Source: Tubiluchus corallicola
Lineage: Eukaryota > Priapulida > Priapulimorpha > Priapulimorphida > Tubiluchidae
Assembly (NCBI GenBank): GCA_030141605.1
Contig: JAQGDQ010000683.1
Location: 49,240-113,239, forward strand
Length of the DNA: 64,000 nt
Direction: 5' to 3'
Position numbers and translations under genes: made by a program
The notes under the pieces: generated by a model
The model's input: only the letters and a program-made list of their open reading frames with translations
What the model was told of the DNA's origin: nothing
Databases searched by the model: none
Shown: positions 23,111 to 36,200 of the stretch, piece by piece
Position numbering within the stretch: position 1 is the first letter of the stretch
Layout of the letters: every line of letters starts with the position of its first letter

Positions 23111-23400
23111 CTCGCTTAGAAGCTACATGAGGTTTTCATTGTTCTGACGTCATTCCATTGTATCCTTTCTATAACTTTTACATGACGTTTTCATTGTTCT
23201 GACGTCATTCCATTGTATCCTTTCTATAACTTTTACATGACGTTTTCATTGTTCTGACGTCATTCCATTGTATCCTCTCTATAACTTTAATTCAGTAAAT
23301 GCCGTTGCTGGCTTTGCGTTGGGTAAATAAACGAACACTAAGTAGTATGTTTGCGCATTGTTGATTATAAGTGGGATTTTTTGTTAGGCCTTTGCTAGTT
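23108..23400. repeat. Dispersed repeat with three 55-bp copies carrying a CRE palindrome
   Basis: TGACGTCA occurs at 23145, 23200 and 23255, within a 55-bp unit repeated three times. The flanking sequence (TAACTTTAATTCAGTAAA.. and AAACGAACACTA) is shared with 43780-43950 inside the Tigger-like element at 43013-44163, so this is probably a fragment of the same family. Confidence 0.7.
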
Positions 23401-24100
23401 AATAATATAAAAGACGATTTTATTCACATCAGGAAATCAATATTATGCGAATTAATTGCGTACATGAAGATTTTGTAATTTTTCTTTAATGATACATACC
23501 TGTAAAATGCATATGTATAGAAATCTTCTGATTTAGAAATGAAGCTAAATTAGTGAGGTTTTGAAGAAGCTAAATAATTAGTTTAAACATAGTTTATTTG
23601 GTTCAGATTATACAATTTTTAAAGCTGATACATGATTCCTCACCTTGCAAATATATGTACAGGTTGAAATGCGGAAAAATTAAAATAATATAACTACAAA
23701 TAAACTCAAATAGATATACATACACACAAATACATATAAACAAAAACATATACATTAGCAGATGAGACACAATTAATAATATAACAATTAAATAAAAAGC
23801 ACAAAGAGAAAACACAATTATTAAATCCTATGAATACCGAAAGATTTGAAAAGTTGGACTCGGGACTGTCAATATCACATGAGCCTGTGTAGTAAAATTG
23901 TCATGTTATTAGACTAGTAATGAAATGATCAGTGGTTCAAGTCCAAGTGTACTCTTTGCTTTTTCATATTTTTTTGTATTTTTACAGAGTTTGATTTCAG
24001 CGGTGGGCTCCATTACAAGTTGCTTGTTTGTGAGGAAGCCACAAATTTATTTATTGGATCATTTGCCTCTGCAGCAAAGTACAAAGCCGTAGAGTATACA
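23401..24100. other. Intergenic spacer with a possible tRNA-like SINE fragment
   Basis: AT-rich. Near 23885-23945 there is TATTAGACTAGTAATG and GTGGTTCAAGTCC, resembling a tRNA anticodon arm and B box. Nothing else was recognised. Confidence 0.3.
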
Positions 24101-24103
24101 AAG

Positions 24104-24390
24104 CAGGATGATGATGACGACAATGACAATGACGTTGTTGTTGTTGTTGTTGATGATGATGATGATGACGACAATGACGTTGTTGTTGTCGACGACGATG
24201 ATGACGATAACGACGACGAGAATGTTGTTGTTCTTGTTGCTGCTGCTGCTGATGATGATGATGATGACAACGACAATGATGTTGTTGATGATGATGATGA
24301 TGATGATGAGGACGACGACGATGATAGCAACGATAATGGTAATGAAGGTGCTTATAATGATGGCGGTGATGATGACGATGGGAGGAGAAA
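24104..24390. repeat. GAT/GTT/GAC trinucleotide microsatellite
   Basis: Compound imperfect trinucleotide array. It gives open frames rich in Asp/Val, Met/Thr or Ser/Thr in several frames at once, which is the mark of a microsatellite and not of a gene. Confidence 0.9.
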
Positions 24391-24399
24391 TTAAAGAAA

Positions 24400-27300
24400 A
24401 AATTTTGTGTTTAAAAACAAGACAACTTTATTAAAACTTTTACATTGAAAATTTAAAATCATGCCAAACGTTTTGATAAGCTGTTGCTGTCATAGTCAGT
24501 GGTAAATTTGCAAACATACAACCAGTTTTATGGACAGAGCCTAATTAAATAGTACTACTTAATTAGTGGTTTCAACTTTTTAACTTTTCAGCGTAAAAGT
24601 TCTAATAAAGTTGTGTTGATTTTAACTATAAATGTTTTTATGCGCCTGTAATAAAAAAGAAAAATGTAGCAAAACTGTGATGCGTTGTTCACTCAAATTT
24701 GGTAATTGCGCGTTTCCGGGTCGATGGGAAATTTTGTAAAAATTTAGCAGAGCAGATTCTCCTTTTATGCCGTTATAACCAACGAATTATAAAGAAAACG
24801 GCGTTTACTAGACGTCCGGAATGCGTTGTGTGCGTTATTGCGTACGCAGTTGCGTAAAATCGATACAAATAGCTGCAGAGAAACATATATATACATATGT
24901 AATGCCAAAGAGGTCTAATTAAAAAGTAATTTGTCAATAATTTTTCGTTTTTCTTAGAGTCTAAATAATATTATAAGTAATATTATAATTATATTATAAG
25001 TAAATTTATAATAACAAAACCTTCGCCAGGCTCTCAAAAGGCTAATGTTGGTAGATTTATCTTAGCTATTTACAGTATTTTAGTATATATACTATATATA
25101 CTTATATTGTTCTAAACTATATAAAAGTTGCTTGAAGTTGTCCTGTCCAGTTAAGTAACTTATGGATGCTGATTCGAAACTCTGTCCTGTTTTGTCCAGT
25201 GGTAAATTAGAAACGCGATGTTAATTTTTGCGAGTCTTAAAACATTTCCTTTTATTTACGAGTTTCGATTTTCCTTGACTATAATAGATGATAGGTATGC
25301 AATTATATTTTATGTGTTAAGTAGAATGAATTCTGGTACGTCTTTTAAAGCCATTGTTCTCATATTTACTTTCCAGGTGATTTTTAGATAATACTTCAGT
25401 TTGGCTACATGAGACTTCAGGAAAAGTCTGTGTCCACCTAGACCACCACCATCGACTCGTAAGACGTTCGCTCGCATTAAATCACTGTTGCAACAGTTTA
25501 GGATTTTCATAAGGAATTTTATAGCAATACACTTTGCAATCAATTCTAAGGGTGGCAATCCGCAAAAGGTTTCGAATTTAGCTCTAGCAAGCTTAATATT
25601 TGATATTTGATAACCTTCATTATGCCATCAGAGTAACCATGTTTTCTAAATACTCATGTCACTGAATAATATTAGAATAGTAATAATATTATAGGAAGAA
25701 CAGTTGCATTAAATAAGTATATTATTGTAAGTAGGCGAAAACCTCTGTATTTATTGCAGCACCTTTTTATATTGAGCCAACTTTGCCATGCCTTTTCCTT
25801 ACATTACAAGCTGCTTGTTGAGACTTGGAAAGTAATTTTTGATCGATGGTTATTCCTAGAATTTTGTTTTTGTTTACGTATTGGAGATAGAGGAACTGCT
25901 TAATAAACTTAAATGACAGGGCAGTGACAGCAGCAAGTGGCAGTGGTAATCACAAAACGATGTCAAAAAAATTACAAAATTTTATTATAATTTTATTATT
26001 CATCTGGCATTTGCCGGGCGCTAAAATGGTAGTTATGATAAGCGAAGAGTTCTTGTCTTGCTAATATAAAAAAGAAGGCAAGACGCTTTGCCTTGAATCT
26101 GTATGTTCTTTCTTGTAATAATTATTGTTTCTTGAAATAGGTTTAAGTATACAATGAGAGACAGCATTTTATATATGCCTGTTTAGTGACTTAAGTCTTC
26201 AAGTGATTGTTGACTTGACTTGAGTAACTATCTACCCCAGGATTACGATAATAAACATACGATAATTTACTTGTTATTAGTACGTTCAGTTCACCCCACG
26301 ACTAAAATTTAATGTAAACAACCTGCTGTGCCAGACAATGCGCGACATCAGGAAAACTTCTCTGGGAGCATAACATTGAAAATCAAGTAGTCAGAATATA
26401 AAGATACGTACAAAAATGTTATTAATAATAATGCAGATGATAACGAAAATGACTAATAATCGTTGTTATGCAAAATTACTTCAACAAAAATCAGCATAAA
26501 CACACTTCTCAAAAATATTTTACACTGCTTGTAGCAATTTATTTATTATTCGATCGTATGCATCAAAAATTTGGGTCTAATATTAATTTTTCGTTTTTAT
26601 AAAGACAAATGCTTAACTTATTAGACTTTTATATTCTATTATCTCATCAACTTATTCAACCACTGGTGAAACTCAGGCACTGATCAATCATGGTATCGTA
26701 TATCGCGGTTCATCATAATACGTCATTGAAATATGCAATCGCTCGGCAAAAATCGAGCGGGACCTGGATTCTAATAGAGTGCCCATTGATTAACTCTAAT
26801 GACTTGTGTCCTGTTATCATTTTGCTGGTTGCATTCACTAACTAACTTATCCTGTAGTACTGAGGATCAAATCTACCTGCACGTAAATTGTAAAGAAAGG
26901 AAAAGCGATTACTAAGTCAAGTATCCCGTAAATGCAAGGGTTATATCAAGGCTGTTCAGTGTTGACATACAAAATGTGCATACCTATCTATTTAAGCCAA
27001 CTAAGTCATTTCCTTTAAAACTACTTAAAATTTAGTAGACATAAGTACTACAATTATCAGTGGTTGCAGTTGTATTAGTTTTACCATACGTCTGGCTATC
27101 TTGTTTGAACAAAATTTCTCTTTTATCCCACTGTTTTCCGCCCCTATATTTCAAGTATTGTAAAATATAAAGTCTGATTATCACTTTTTTGTACTGCTAT
27201 TTTTAATATTTAAAAATACAGTCGAGTAAGCATGCAAACTATACACATCAAAATTTTATTTGCAATGCTTGTGAATACTTGCAGCTCTTTTCTCCACTTT

Positions 27301-28700
27301 TGTGAAATAAATAGAAAAATTGTGAAAATCAGAAAAGAGAGGTAATGCAGGTGCAAAATCAAAATTGGTGAAAGCAGGAAAAACAGTAAGAGAAGGAGAG
27401 AGAAAGAAAGAAGAAAGAGAGATGGATAGAAAGAGAGAGTAAGAGATACCGAGCGATAAAGAGCTCTTAAGAGTTTTATTGTATGTTAATGCAAGGGTAA
27501 ATTATTTGGAATTCACTCAGTTTGTAAATAAACAGGAATTGCTAAACTATATAAGCTAGACAGTAAAATGTATGGAATTTATGAAGGAGCTGAAAGTGTT
27601 GTCTAAGAATGCCTAATGAATTTACTTTGCTTGTTTCATTCATGGCAGTTATAATTCACAATACATAGTCTTGTAAGTTACCATTAGAAGATTTTGATTT
27701 ATTTTTAATTTTTATGATACTCTAAACCTTTTTTTTGAAACTGTGATTAAAATCCAGGGGCTTTCTAAGAAATTAGCATTTGTGTGTCAAGGTCAAAGAA
27801 AAAACTGTCAATTGAAGTCCACAGTAATATTGAATTGCCTAAAGGAATGTCATGTCACCCCTTTTGATTGCACATCTCTTTTATCCTGCCCCTATTACCT
27901 AACAGCACACCATATATTACAGTTGGACTTTCCAAGTTCTAGTTTTAGCCCAGTTACTTATCATTTGTTCACTATTATTGCTCACTTGATAAGTAATTGT
28001 AGTAGTTTTGTTTTCAGTTTGTGCAGTTGTGTGTAATATATCTGTGTATGTAGTTGTAATGGTGTTTTTGTCTAATAAACAACAACAAACAAATTTACCT
28101 ACATGTGATTGCAAATAGTACAATTAGAAGTTTCATTGCTGTTGGCCATTGAGATATTTCACTTTTTACACCATATTTGTTAATTTTATTACAATGAGTA
28201 TTTAGCAGTTTAAGACAGCCAACAGAACTATTTGTATTGATCACATTTTTATTTCAAAATCATTTGGGTTTGTGCGCTTTGCGGTTTATTAAGTGATTTA
28301 CGCTGTTTTGTACAGTTAGTGAGGTATTTTTCATTAGATATTATCTGATTTTTATCAAATAGATAAATTATTTGAACAAATAATGATGAAAAAGCAGAAA
28401 TCATCGTGATTAGTACCACTCAGAAGTTAGAAAAACTTTCTGATGTAAAATAGGGAATTCTAAAAGTACCTACACACAAAGTATGTAATTTAGGGGTTAT
28501 CTTTGATGAGAATAATGTCAATGGGTTTTTACATCAATAATATTTGCAAAAAGGCTTATGCTCAACTAACAAGAATTAGGTAGACTCGGAAGTACCTAGA
28601 CACGAATTCTACCGAGTCTCTCATTCATTCATTTATAAGTTCGATTCTGGACTGCTGCAATGCATTGCTGTTCAATTTTTCAAAAAACTCTATGAACAAA
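24400..28700. other. AT-rich intergenic spacer
   Basis: No gene or RNA supported. It contains a short purine-rich GAGA tract at about 27380-27460. Frames of up to 97 codons (for example 27743-28036) lack any family motif. Confidence 0.5.
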
Positions 28701-28710
28701 TTACCAAAAA

Positions 28711-29830
28711 TTGTGCAGCTAGAGTGATCGTGTATTTGCGCAAGTATGATCACATAACTCCAACATTGCGGGCTCTACACCGGCTTCTGGTGCAATCTGG
28801 AATCAAATTCATAATTGTGCAGCTAGAGTGATCGTGTATTTGCGCAAGTATGATCACATAACTCCCACATTACGGGCGCTACACCGGCTTCCGGTGCAAT
28901 CTGGAATCAAATTCATAACTGTGCAGCTAGAGTGATCGTGTATTTGCGCAAGTATGATCACATGACTCCAACATTGCGGGCGCTACACCGGCTTCCGGTG
29001 CGATCTGGAATCAAATTCATAACTGTGCAGCTAGAGTGATCGTGTATTTGCGCAAGTATGATCACATAACTCCAACATTGCGGGCTCTACACCGGCTTCT
29101 GGTGCAATCTGGAATCAAATTCATAATTGTGCAGCTAGAGTGATCGTGTATTTGCGTAAGTATGATCACATAACTCCCACATTACGGGCGCTACACCGGC
29201 TTCCGGTGCAATCTGGAATCAAATTCATAACTGTGCAGCTAGAGTGATCGTGTATTTGCGCAAGTATGATCACATAACTCCCACATTACGGGCGCTACAC
29301 CGGCTTCCGGTGCAATCTGGAATCAAATTCAAAATTGCTGTGATGGCATTCAAATGTTTACATGGTCAAGCCCAGTTCAATCTTGCAGAATTGATTAGCA
29401 TTTACACGCCATCCAGAAACTTAAGATTTGGTAAGAAAAATCTTCTTGTGCCTAGGACATAAACAAAAAGTTTAGATATGCGTGCTTTTTCCCATGCCAC
29501 TCCATCTGTTTGTAGCAGCCTCCCTTGCACATTAGAAGCTACGATAACATAACTGCATTTAAACAATTACTTAAGAAACATTTTTTTTAAATTAGAATAT
29601 GGGCATTGAAATGGATTTTAATTTTGCCTTAGTTTTACTTTGATATTGTATATTGATTTTATATTGATTTTTTAACTTAAATTTTTAAGGCTATTTCTTA
29701 TTAGATGTATAGTTTTATGATTTATTTTACACTTTGTATTAACTTTGGTTGTAAAGTGCAACTGAGTATTTTTATATATTTTGGGTGCTATATAAATTTT
29801 ATGTAATAATAATAATAATAATAATTTAAC
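28711..29830 (+). mobile_element. Degraded LINE 3' end with internal 104-bp tandem repeats
   Basis: The plus strand encodes LHRLPVQSGIKFKI, then FKCLHGQAQFNLAEL, then YTPSRNLR and LLVPRT, followed by MRAFSHATPS after a stop. This matches the C-terminal region common in jockey/CR1/L2-type LINE polyproteins (LHWLPV.. YTPSR.LRS..). It is 5' truncated and interrupted by stops. The 104-bp unit holding this segment occurs six times (28711-29334). An (AAT)n tract at about 29806-29824 looks like the 3' tail. Confidence 0.75.
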
Positions 29831-30200
29831 AAATGGCATACAGTTGAGAGAAATAGCTAAAGTCACTTGGAACCAGTTTGCCTGTATATCACCCATTTGT
29901 TTAATAATGAGGGCCAGCACTGCTTAACTTAGTATCCAGGCACATCAATCAGTTATTTCTCTTGCTCTTCAGACTGTGTTTGAAGTTGAAAACTTTTTTG
30001 AATGTGTTTTTGAAGATATGAGAAAGCTGTTTTGCTTTGCAGTCTTAAATGACTTCTGTCGCTCGTCTAACGAATAGAATTAGATGATAACTTTTTGAGA
30101 GATGCAGATCTGTGTGTGAACAGATGTTACTTTCTGCTTTTGTAGCTGATGAATTCCGTCCAAGCTGGCACTGCATACATCATTAGCTGACCTATACAAG

Positions 30201-33200
30201 ATGAATCTACAGTATTTAAGATTACTAGTGTTGCTGTGCTACTGTACCACCATTTTGACAGAAACTGCAAAAAAAGATTACTATCAACTGCTGGGTATTG
30301 AGAAAGATGCAAATACAAGAGAAATACGTCAAGCTTTCAAGAAATTAGCTTTAAAAATGCATCCTGATAAAAATACGGTGGGCAGCTATTTTTTCTCTCT
30401 GCAAAGTACCATATTTATAGCCGTTTTAATTTTGATATTAATTTTGTGTCGTAAAATGCAGAATGTCGTATTTGTTTGTTTATGCATGCAGACATTTTTC
30501 TTGCGTTATTCCATTTATACTCCATAAACTGTTTTAGAAAGTTTACGTTAAACAACAGCCTAAACTGAGTAGTTTTTGTTTGGTGGTAACTTGGCAACTT
30601 TTATTAATTAATCTGTTCAATCTTATTATTGATCTGAATGATTTAATGGTAAAACTAACCAATACCAGCGAATTTTCCAACACAGCTCAAAGGTTAGATG
30701 TTGAATTTTTTATTGTGCATGTCACTGTATGCGTACTTCAGGGGTGTGCAAATTGCGGCCCGTGGGCCACTTGCGGCACGCCGAGAGAGTTTGTGCGGCC
30801 CGCGAAGAGATTTGTCAACATAATGAAAGTGCGGCCCGGGCGATTAATTGAGTGTATCCAGCTGAAGTCTGTGCCACGATCCCATAGATAGTGCGGGTAG
30901 TTTTTTCTACTAGATCGGATGGCATTAACCCTTACAAGACGGTTGTAGCTTAATGTCACTGTACTACATGGACTGTGTGATACACATTACTAATATGCAT
31001 TGTAATGAAATTACCACTATCTGTCCTGAAAGTAGAAATATATGGTTTGTAATATAAATTTTAATAACTTCTAAAATAGTTTCTTGAGTGTAGTAGTAAT
31101 GATGTATGCAGGTCGGATGCAAAAAAATCATTAGCCTTTCTGTACTTGGCTCCTTGACCAAACTGCCTGTGGCCCACAGGAATTGCGAAAAAGTTTAATG
31201 TGGCCCGGCTAGTCAGATAATTTGCACACCCCTGGTGTAGTTCACTTCACATTTCAAGTAGCAGTTGCTGACCACGAAATCATTCATCTATCTGAGAACT
31301 AAAGTTAGTCCTGATGAAATGTTTGTATTTTCTAATAAAAAGGACAGAAAACAGTAACAGTAAATAAATTTATTTAGTGAAACAGTATGGATTTTGCTGT
31401 TGACTCTTAAGAAATTACTGAACTCCTGAATATAGGATTAGCCCTGGATAATCTTCGATAACATTGAAACTGTGTACTTTCTGCTGAAATGATTTTTTGA
31501 ACCAAAATCCTGGTTTTTTGTGTTGAAACTGAACATGTAAAATTTCTCCTGAATGTAACACGTTCCCGTACGTACGATGCTTCCCGCAAATTTCAAGTAT
31601 TTTATCTATACTGTTTTTTCAATGTTGTATAATCATACTAATTACTTAGTGTGGATAGGCAGTCAAAGTACAGCGTACTCCGGTTACCTGTGCTAACTTA
31701 ACTTAAGCGTATAAGCGAGATTCCACGGATAATTGAAAATCACGGTTAATCAAAATGAGTATGTTAAATATCTGTTCCCCTTTTCCATCCGTAGAACAGC
31801 TGTGAAGCTTGTACTATAAGAAATTCTTTTACATTTACTGGCATTTCTTGGTACTAGGATGATCCTGATGCACACAGTAAGTTTGTTGAGATCAACACAG
31901 CATACGAAGTACTAAAAGATGAGGACACGAGAAAAAAATACGACCTTTACGGCGAAAGCCTCGGAGAGGATAAACAGAGGCATTATAAATACGAAAGTTG
32001 GACCTTTTATAAAGATGATTTTGGTATGATGATTGTAGTTTTTTATATTCGGCTTGTAGTAATTAACTAGCGCTGTATGTTTTTTGTAAGTTATTGTTGT
32101 ATTTAAGCGCTCAGCAATTGATAGCAATAATAAGTCAATGGATCAACTGTGTTTAGCGACGTTTCATTTTAACGATGCTGAACGTTTGACACCTTTTAAG
32201 CAAGCAGAAAGAAATCAATTAGTAGAAGCCATAAAGAAACTATTAAAATGTTTTTTTTAATTTATATGATTTAAGCAGCATTGATTTTTGCCTCTGGAAT
32301 CTCAATTTTTTACATTGCTTTCTGTGGAAGTCTGTTTCACTTAACGTCGTGTTGTGCTGGAACGCGTTAGCGTCGTTAAGTGAGGACTTACAGCGCGTGA
32401 TACATCTGAGGACATTTATTAATTTATTAGCTGCAGTCACAGCTTGGGTTGATAATGAAAGCTTCCGTCAATAATCAACACTGATTTACGTGGTTACAGC
32501 TAGATCCATAGCAAGTTTGCAAGCATTATTAATCAGTGAGAGTTAAGTCATAAGTCATTTATTTCACATTACACATTTACAATAGTTTCATGTACAATAT
32601 CTAGTGAAAGGGCCTACAATGGATATAATACAAATAAGAAATACTGCACAGGAAAAGCCTCAAACATTGTTCACCTATATACAAATGTAAATGTGTTGCG
32701 GGCAATCAAAAAGCAGGGCTTGTTAGATTGTCCCACACAGTGATAGAAAAAAAGTAATGGAGATAATCTGAAATTTTAAAGTGAATCGTGATAAAAAAAC
32801 ATTAGTGCTTAGAATGGAATGATGTAATGAATGAAGCTCATATATTGGATGATATAAAAGATAGAAAGACTATTGTTTGTTAATAGTATGTGAAATTAAA
32901 ATAACTTGATTAAGCTAACACCACTGTTTTGCAACTACTGTGAGGATGGATATTGATAGATATTGGTTAAAAACTGTAAGGTTTTTATTTTTCAGAAATT
33001 TCCATTTTTTCTGTTTTTGTTAGGATTAGTCAAAAGTGAAATGAGTTTTTAAGTTAATTTTTTTTGTTTCAGGTATATATGATGATGATCCTGAAATTAT
33101 TACTTTAAGTGCCACTGATTTTGGTATGTATATTATAGCTACATTAACATTAGTGTAGAATTTACTTATTTTTCTCCACTGACTGGTCCACTTTTCGTTT

Positions 33201-36200
33201 TATTAACCTTCATATTTTCATGCATATTATTAGTGCCATTTTAGTGAAATGATTTGCTTGCACAGCAGAAATGTCTGGAAGTCGGCATGTGAGCTTTTTA
33301 GTTATTCACATATCCAGAATCTCCATTTCATGAGGATCATTTTGATACCAAGTTCATCACTCTATGTTATTTCTAAGTTGAGATAATCCATGTTGAAGTT
33401 GAGGTGCAGACTGCACACTGAAAAACATAAGTTGTTAAAGTTTGCTAATAATAATAATAATAATAATAATAACAACAACAACAACAATAATAATAATAAT
33501 CTTTATTTAAAGTTGGCTTTTGGTTCAACAATTAACATTAGCTCAAAGAGCTATTATCGCCTACTGTAAATAACAACCTACAACTACATAATAGAGACTA
33601 TTATTACCCCACTTTTACCCTAAATACCATGCGTCAGGCCGGGCAAAGCAGGTACCATTTTTAAAGTCTTTGGTATGACCCGGCCGCTGGTTCGAACTCA
33701 CGACCTCCCAGACGGAAAGCAGATGCATTAGCACTAGACTAAACCGTCTGGTCAAAATTGCTATTGTTTTTGTCACGCTTCTACAAAAACAGTTAGCAGC
33801 CGTACGAACTGGTGGTTGCTATGGACTTTGCAAGAAGTTTTGTTTAAAAGTTAAGTGTAGATGGCACTTCCAAACAAAGATCTGGGCTTGGAAACAGAAA
33901 AAAACTGCAAGCAGAATGACTGTTGGAGTTTGAAAATACTGAGTTTTTGACAAATGCTTTACCAGTTTTTGAGCAAAGAAGTTGGTAATGAGTTATAAAA
34001 TTAAATTTTTAGATTTCTTAAACAATTTCTCGAGGTTTTGATGCAAGAACATAAATATCCTAAATATTCCATAAAAGTCCTAAATATTTAGGGCTTTGTT
34101 TTTGCATAAAGCAAAAAGTTGACATTTAATCCAATTTTTTGTGCATTTCACTTTGAAGCATCATAATGTAGTTTTAACTCTGCTGACTTATGGATGGTTT
34201 TGGTTTGCAAGCATCCACATCACGATCTCTCTTTTTTCTCTTACGTTGATCTCTTTTTGGTTTTGCTTTCTTTTCCTCCCTTCCGTCTTTTTACTGGTTT
34301 CCTCTCCACCATTTTTTTTTGCCTCGAACCATTTCCATCTTCCTGCTTTTTCTCATTATTTTCCTCTCGGGTTCTTGGGGGCATTCCTGTTTCTCTTTTT
34401 TTAACAATTTTTAGCTAGCTTTGGAACTTTAAGCCTACATTTGAAATAGATTATGCAAGTATTCCACAATACAGATTCTTTTTGCAATTATTAATTAGTT
34501 GTGGGATGTTTGAATTAACTATATTGTTCTTCCTGTTAAAATTTGTGTAATTTAGTTAAAGTGAGTGTTCCGTAATTCGTCTCAAAAATACTTTTCATTT
34601 CGGATAATTCTGTAAAACCCATGTGTGTTAACATTTTAGTACTAACAAAATCAAAAGCTTGGAAAAATATACGTTAGACATTTTTGAAATGTTAAGAGCA
34701 AAACTAACAGTTGCTCTGCTTACAGTGAGATGAAAGAATAATAAATAATTAATGCGTTGTCAGGTGTGGGGTACAAAACGGCATTGCAAAGCTTAATTGC
34801 TGTAGTATGCGTAAGTGTGATAACACACCAGCCGTCAGCTGAGTGTAGAATGAAGTCAAAGCAGTAGACTTGTAAATTGTGATTAGAAAGCAAGTCTAGC
34901 ATAGAGGCAGTTTAATACATCTGGTCAATAGATGATTTTAAAGTCAAATAGATTTATATGTGAACAATCTCTTGTTTTTTAAGATATTAGTGCATGTAGG
35001 TGAGTTACAGATTGTATACTTTCAGTTTCATAGTATCAAGGAAATGACAATTTTTCACAATTCTTTTATTTTTGAAATTGAAAATACATACGAACATACA
35101 ATTGTAGTGAAAAACAGGCCAAACACAGTGCAAATAGCTAGGCTAAAGCTGTCTTGTTCAATGACAACTTACAACAAGTACATTTTATCTACAAATATGG
35201 CATTCTGTGCACAATTAATGCTAGAAAAATGTCAAGAAATGTGCTTAATTTTTACAAAAATGTCTTTCTGAAAAATGGTGATTTCTATGAATTTTCTACT
35301 TGAACATCATATTTGCATCATTAGAATATTGACTAAAGGAAAGCTCAATATTTGAGAAAATTTAAAACTACGGAAATTGGTAAAACTGAAGTAATAGTTG
35401 TAAATATTTTTGAAATGGAAATATGCTATTGTTATGTAGCTAAGTACACAATAAACACAATACAGGAATTGATATTACAAAAGTCATGCTTATAAACAAT
35501 ATTGTAAATAAACTAAAATGACACGAGTAATATGTAAAAATTTGTTATAAAAGTCGTCCGCGACAGTCATCAGATCCACAATAACAATATAAAACTTTGC
35601 CTGGTACACTACCAATTTCATAATTGTAGTCCCATGTTAATTCACTCCCAGCTCTGATTAATCTGTCAGCAAAGAATGCCACCCACGGAAATCTTAGATC
35701 TTGTGAATCAACAAATACATTCTGCACAAACACATTTGGCTCGCAGGAATGATTCAAATATCGTCCCAAATTACCAGATGACTTTGCATCCATAACGAAG
35801 CAGTATTCTTCGTTGTAATAGGATCTCAGTGGTTTGTATTTAACCCTTTCTTTTGTTGATCTTCCCAGCTCTTTTGATGATTCCATGGCAGACAAATTGC
35901 TTTTCAGTGGACTGCCGGAGAGAGCTTCTTTACTTTTTGGATCTGGAAGCTTGCTCAGTCTCGATGACCGTCTAAGGGCTGCAGATTGTTGTTTATCTGA
36001 ACTGACTCTACTGTCGCTGTCGTCATCATGTGGAACAGATGAATTACTGTCTTCTGCTTTATTTGGCTCTGAAATCAACTCAGACAGATCTGTGTTTGAT
36101 GCGCTGTGCTGACTAGATGGCAAATTTGTTATCCATTCCGCTGTGCTTTTTTGTTTCGACCCTTCCAATGATTTCTCTGATCGAGACAGTTCGTTTTCCG

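Noticed and set aside
24013-24434. Asp/Val-rich and Ser/Thr-rich frames of 105-124 codons
   Set aside because: Trinucleotide microsatellite; three frames open together.
27743-28036. 97-codon plus-strand frame
   Set aside because: No motif, poor start context, and flanked by plain spacer.
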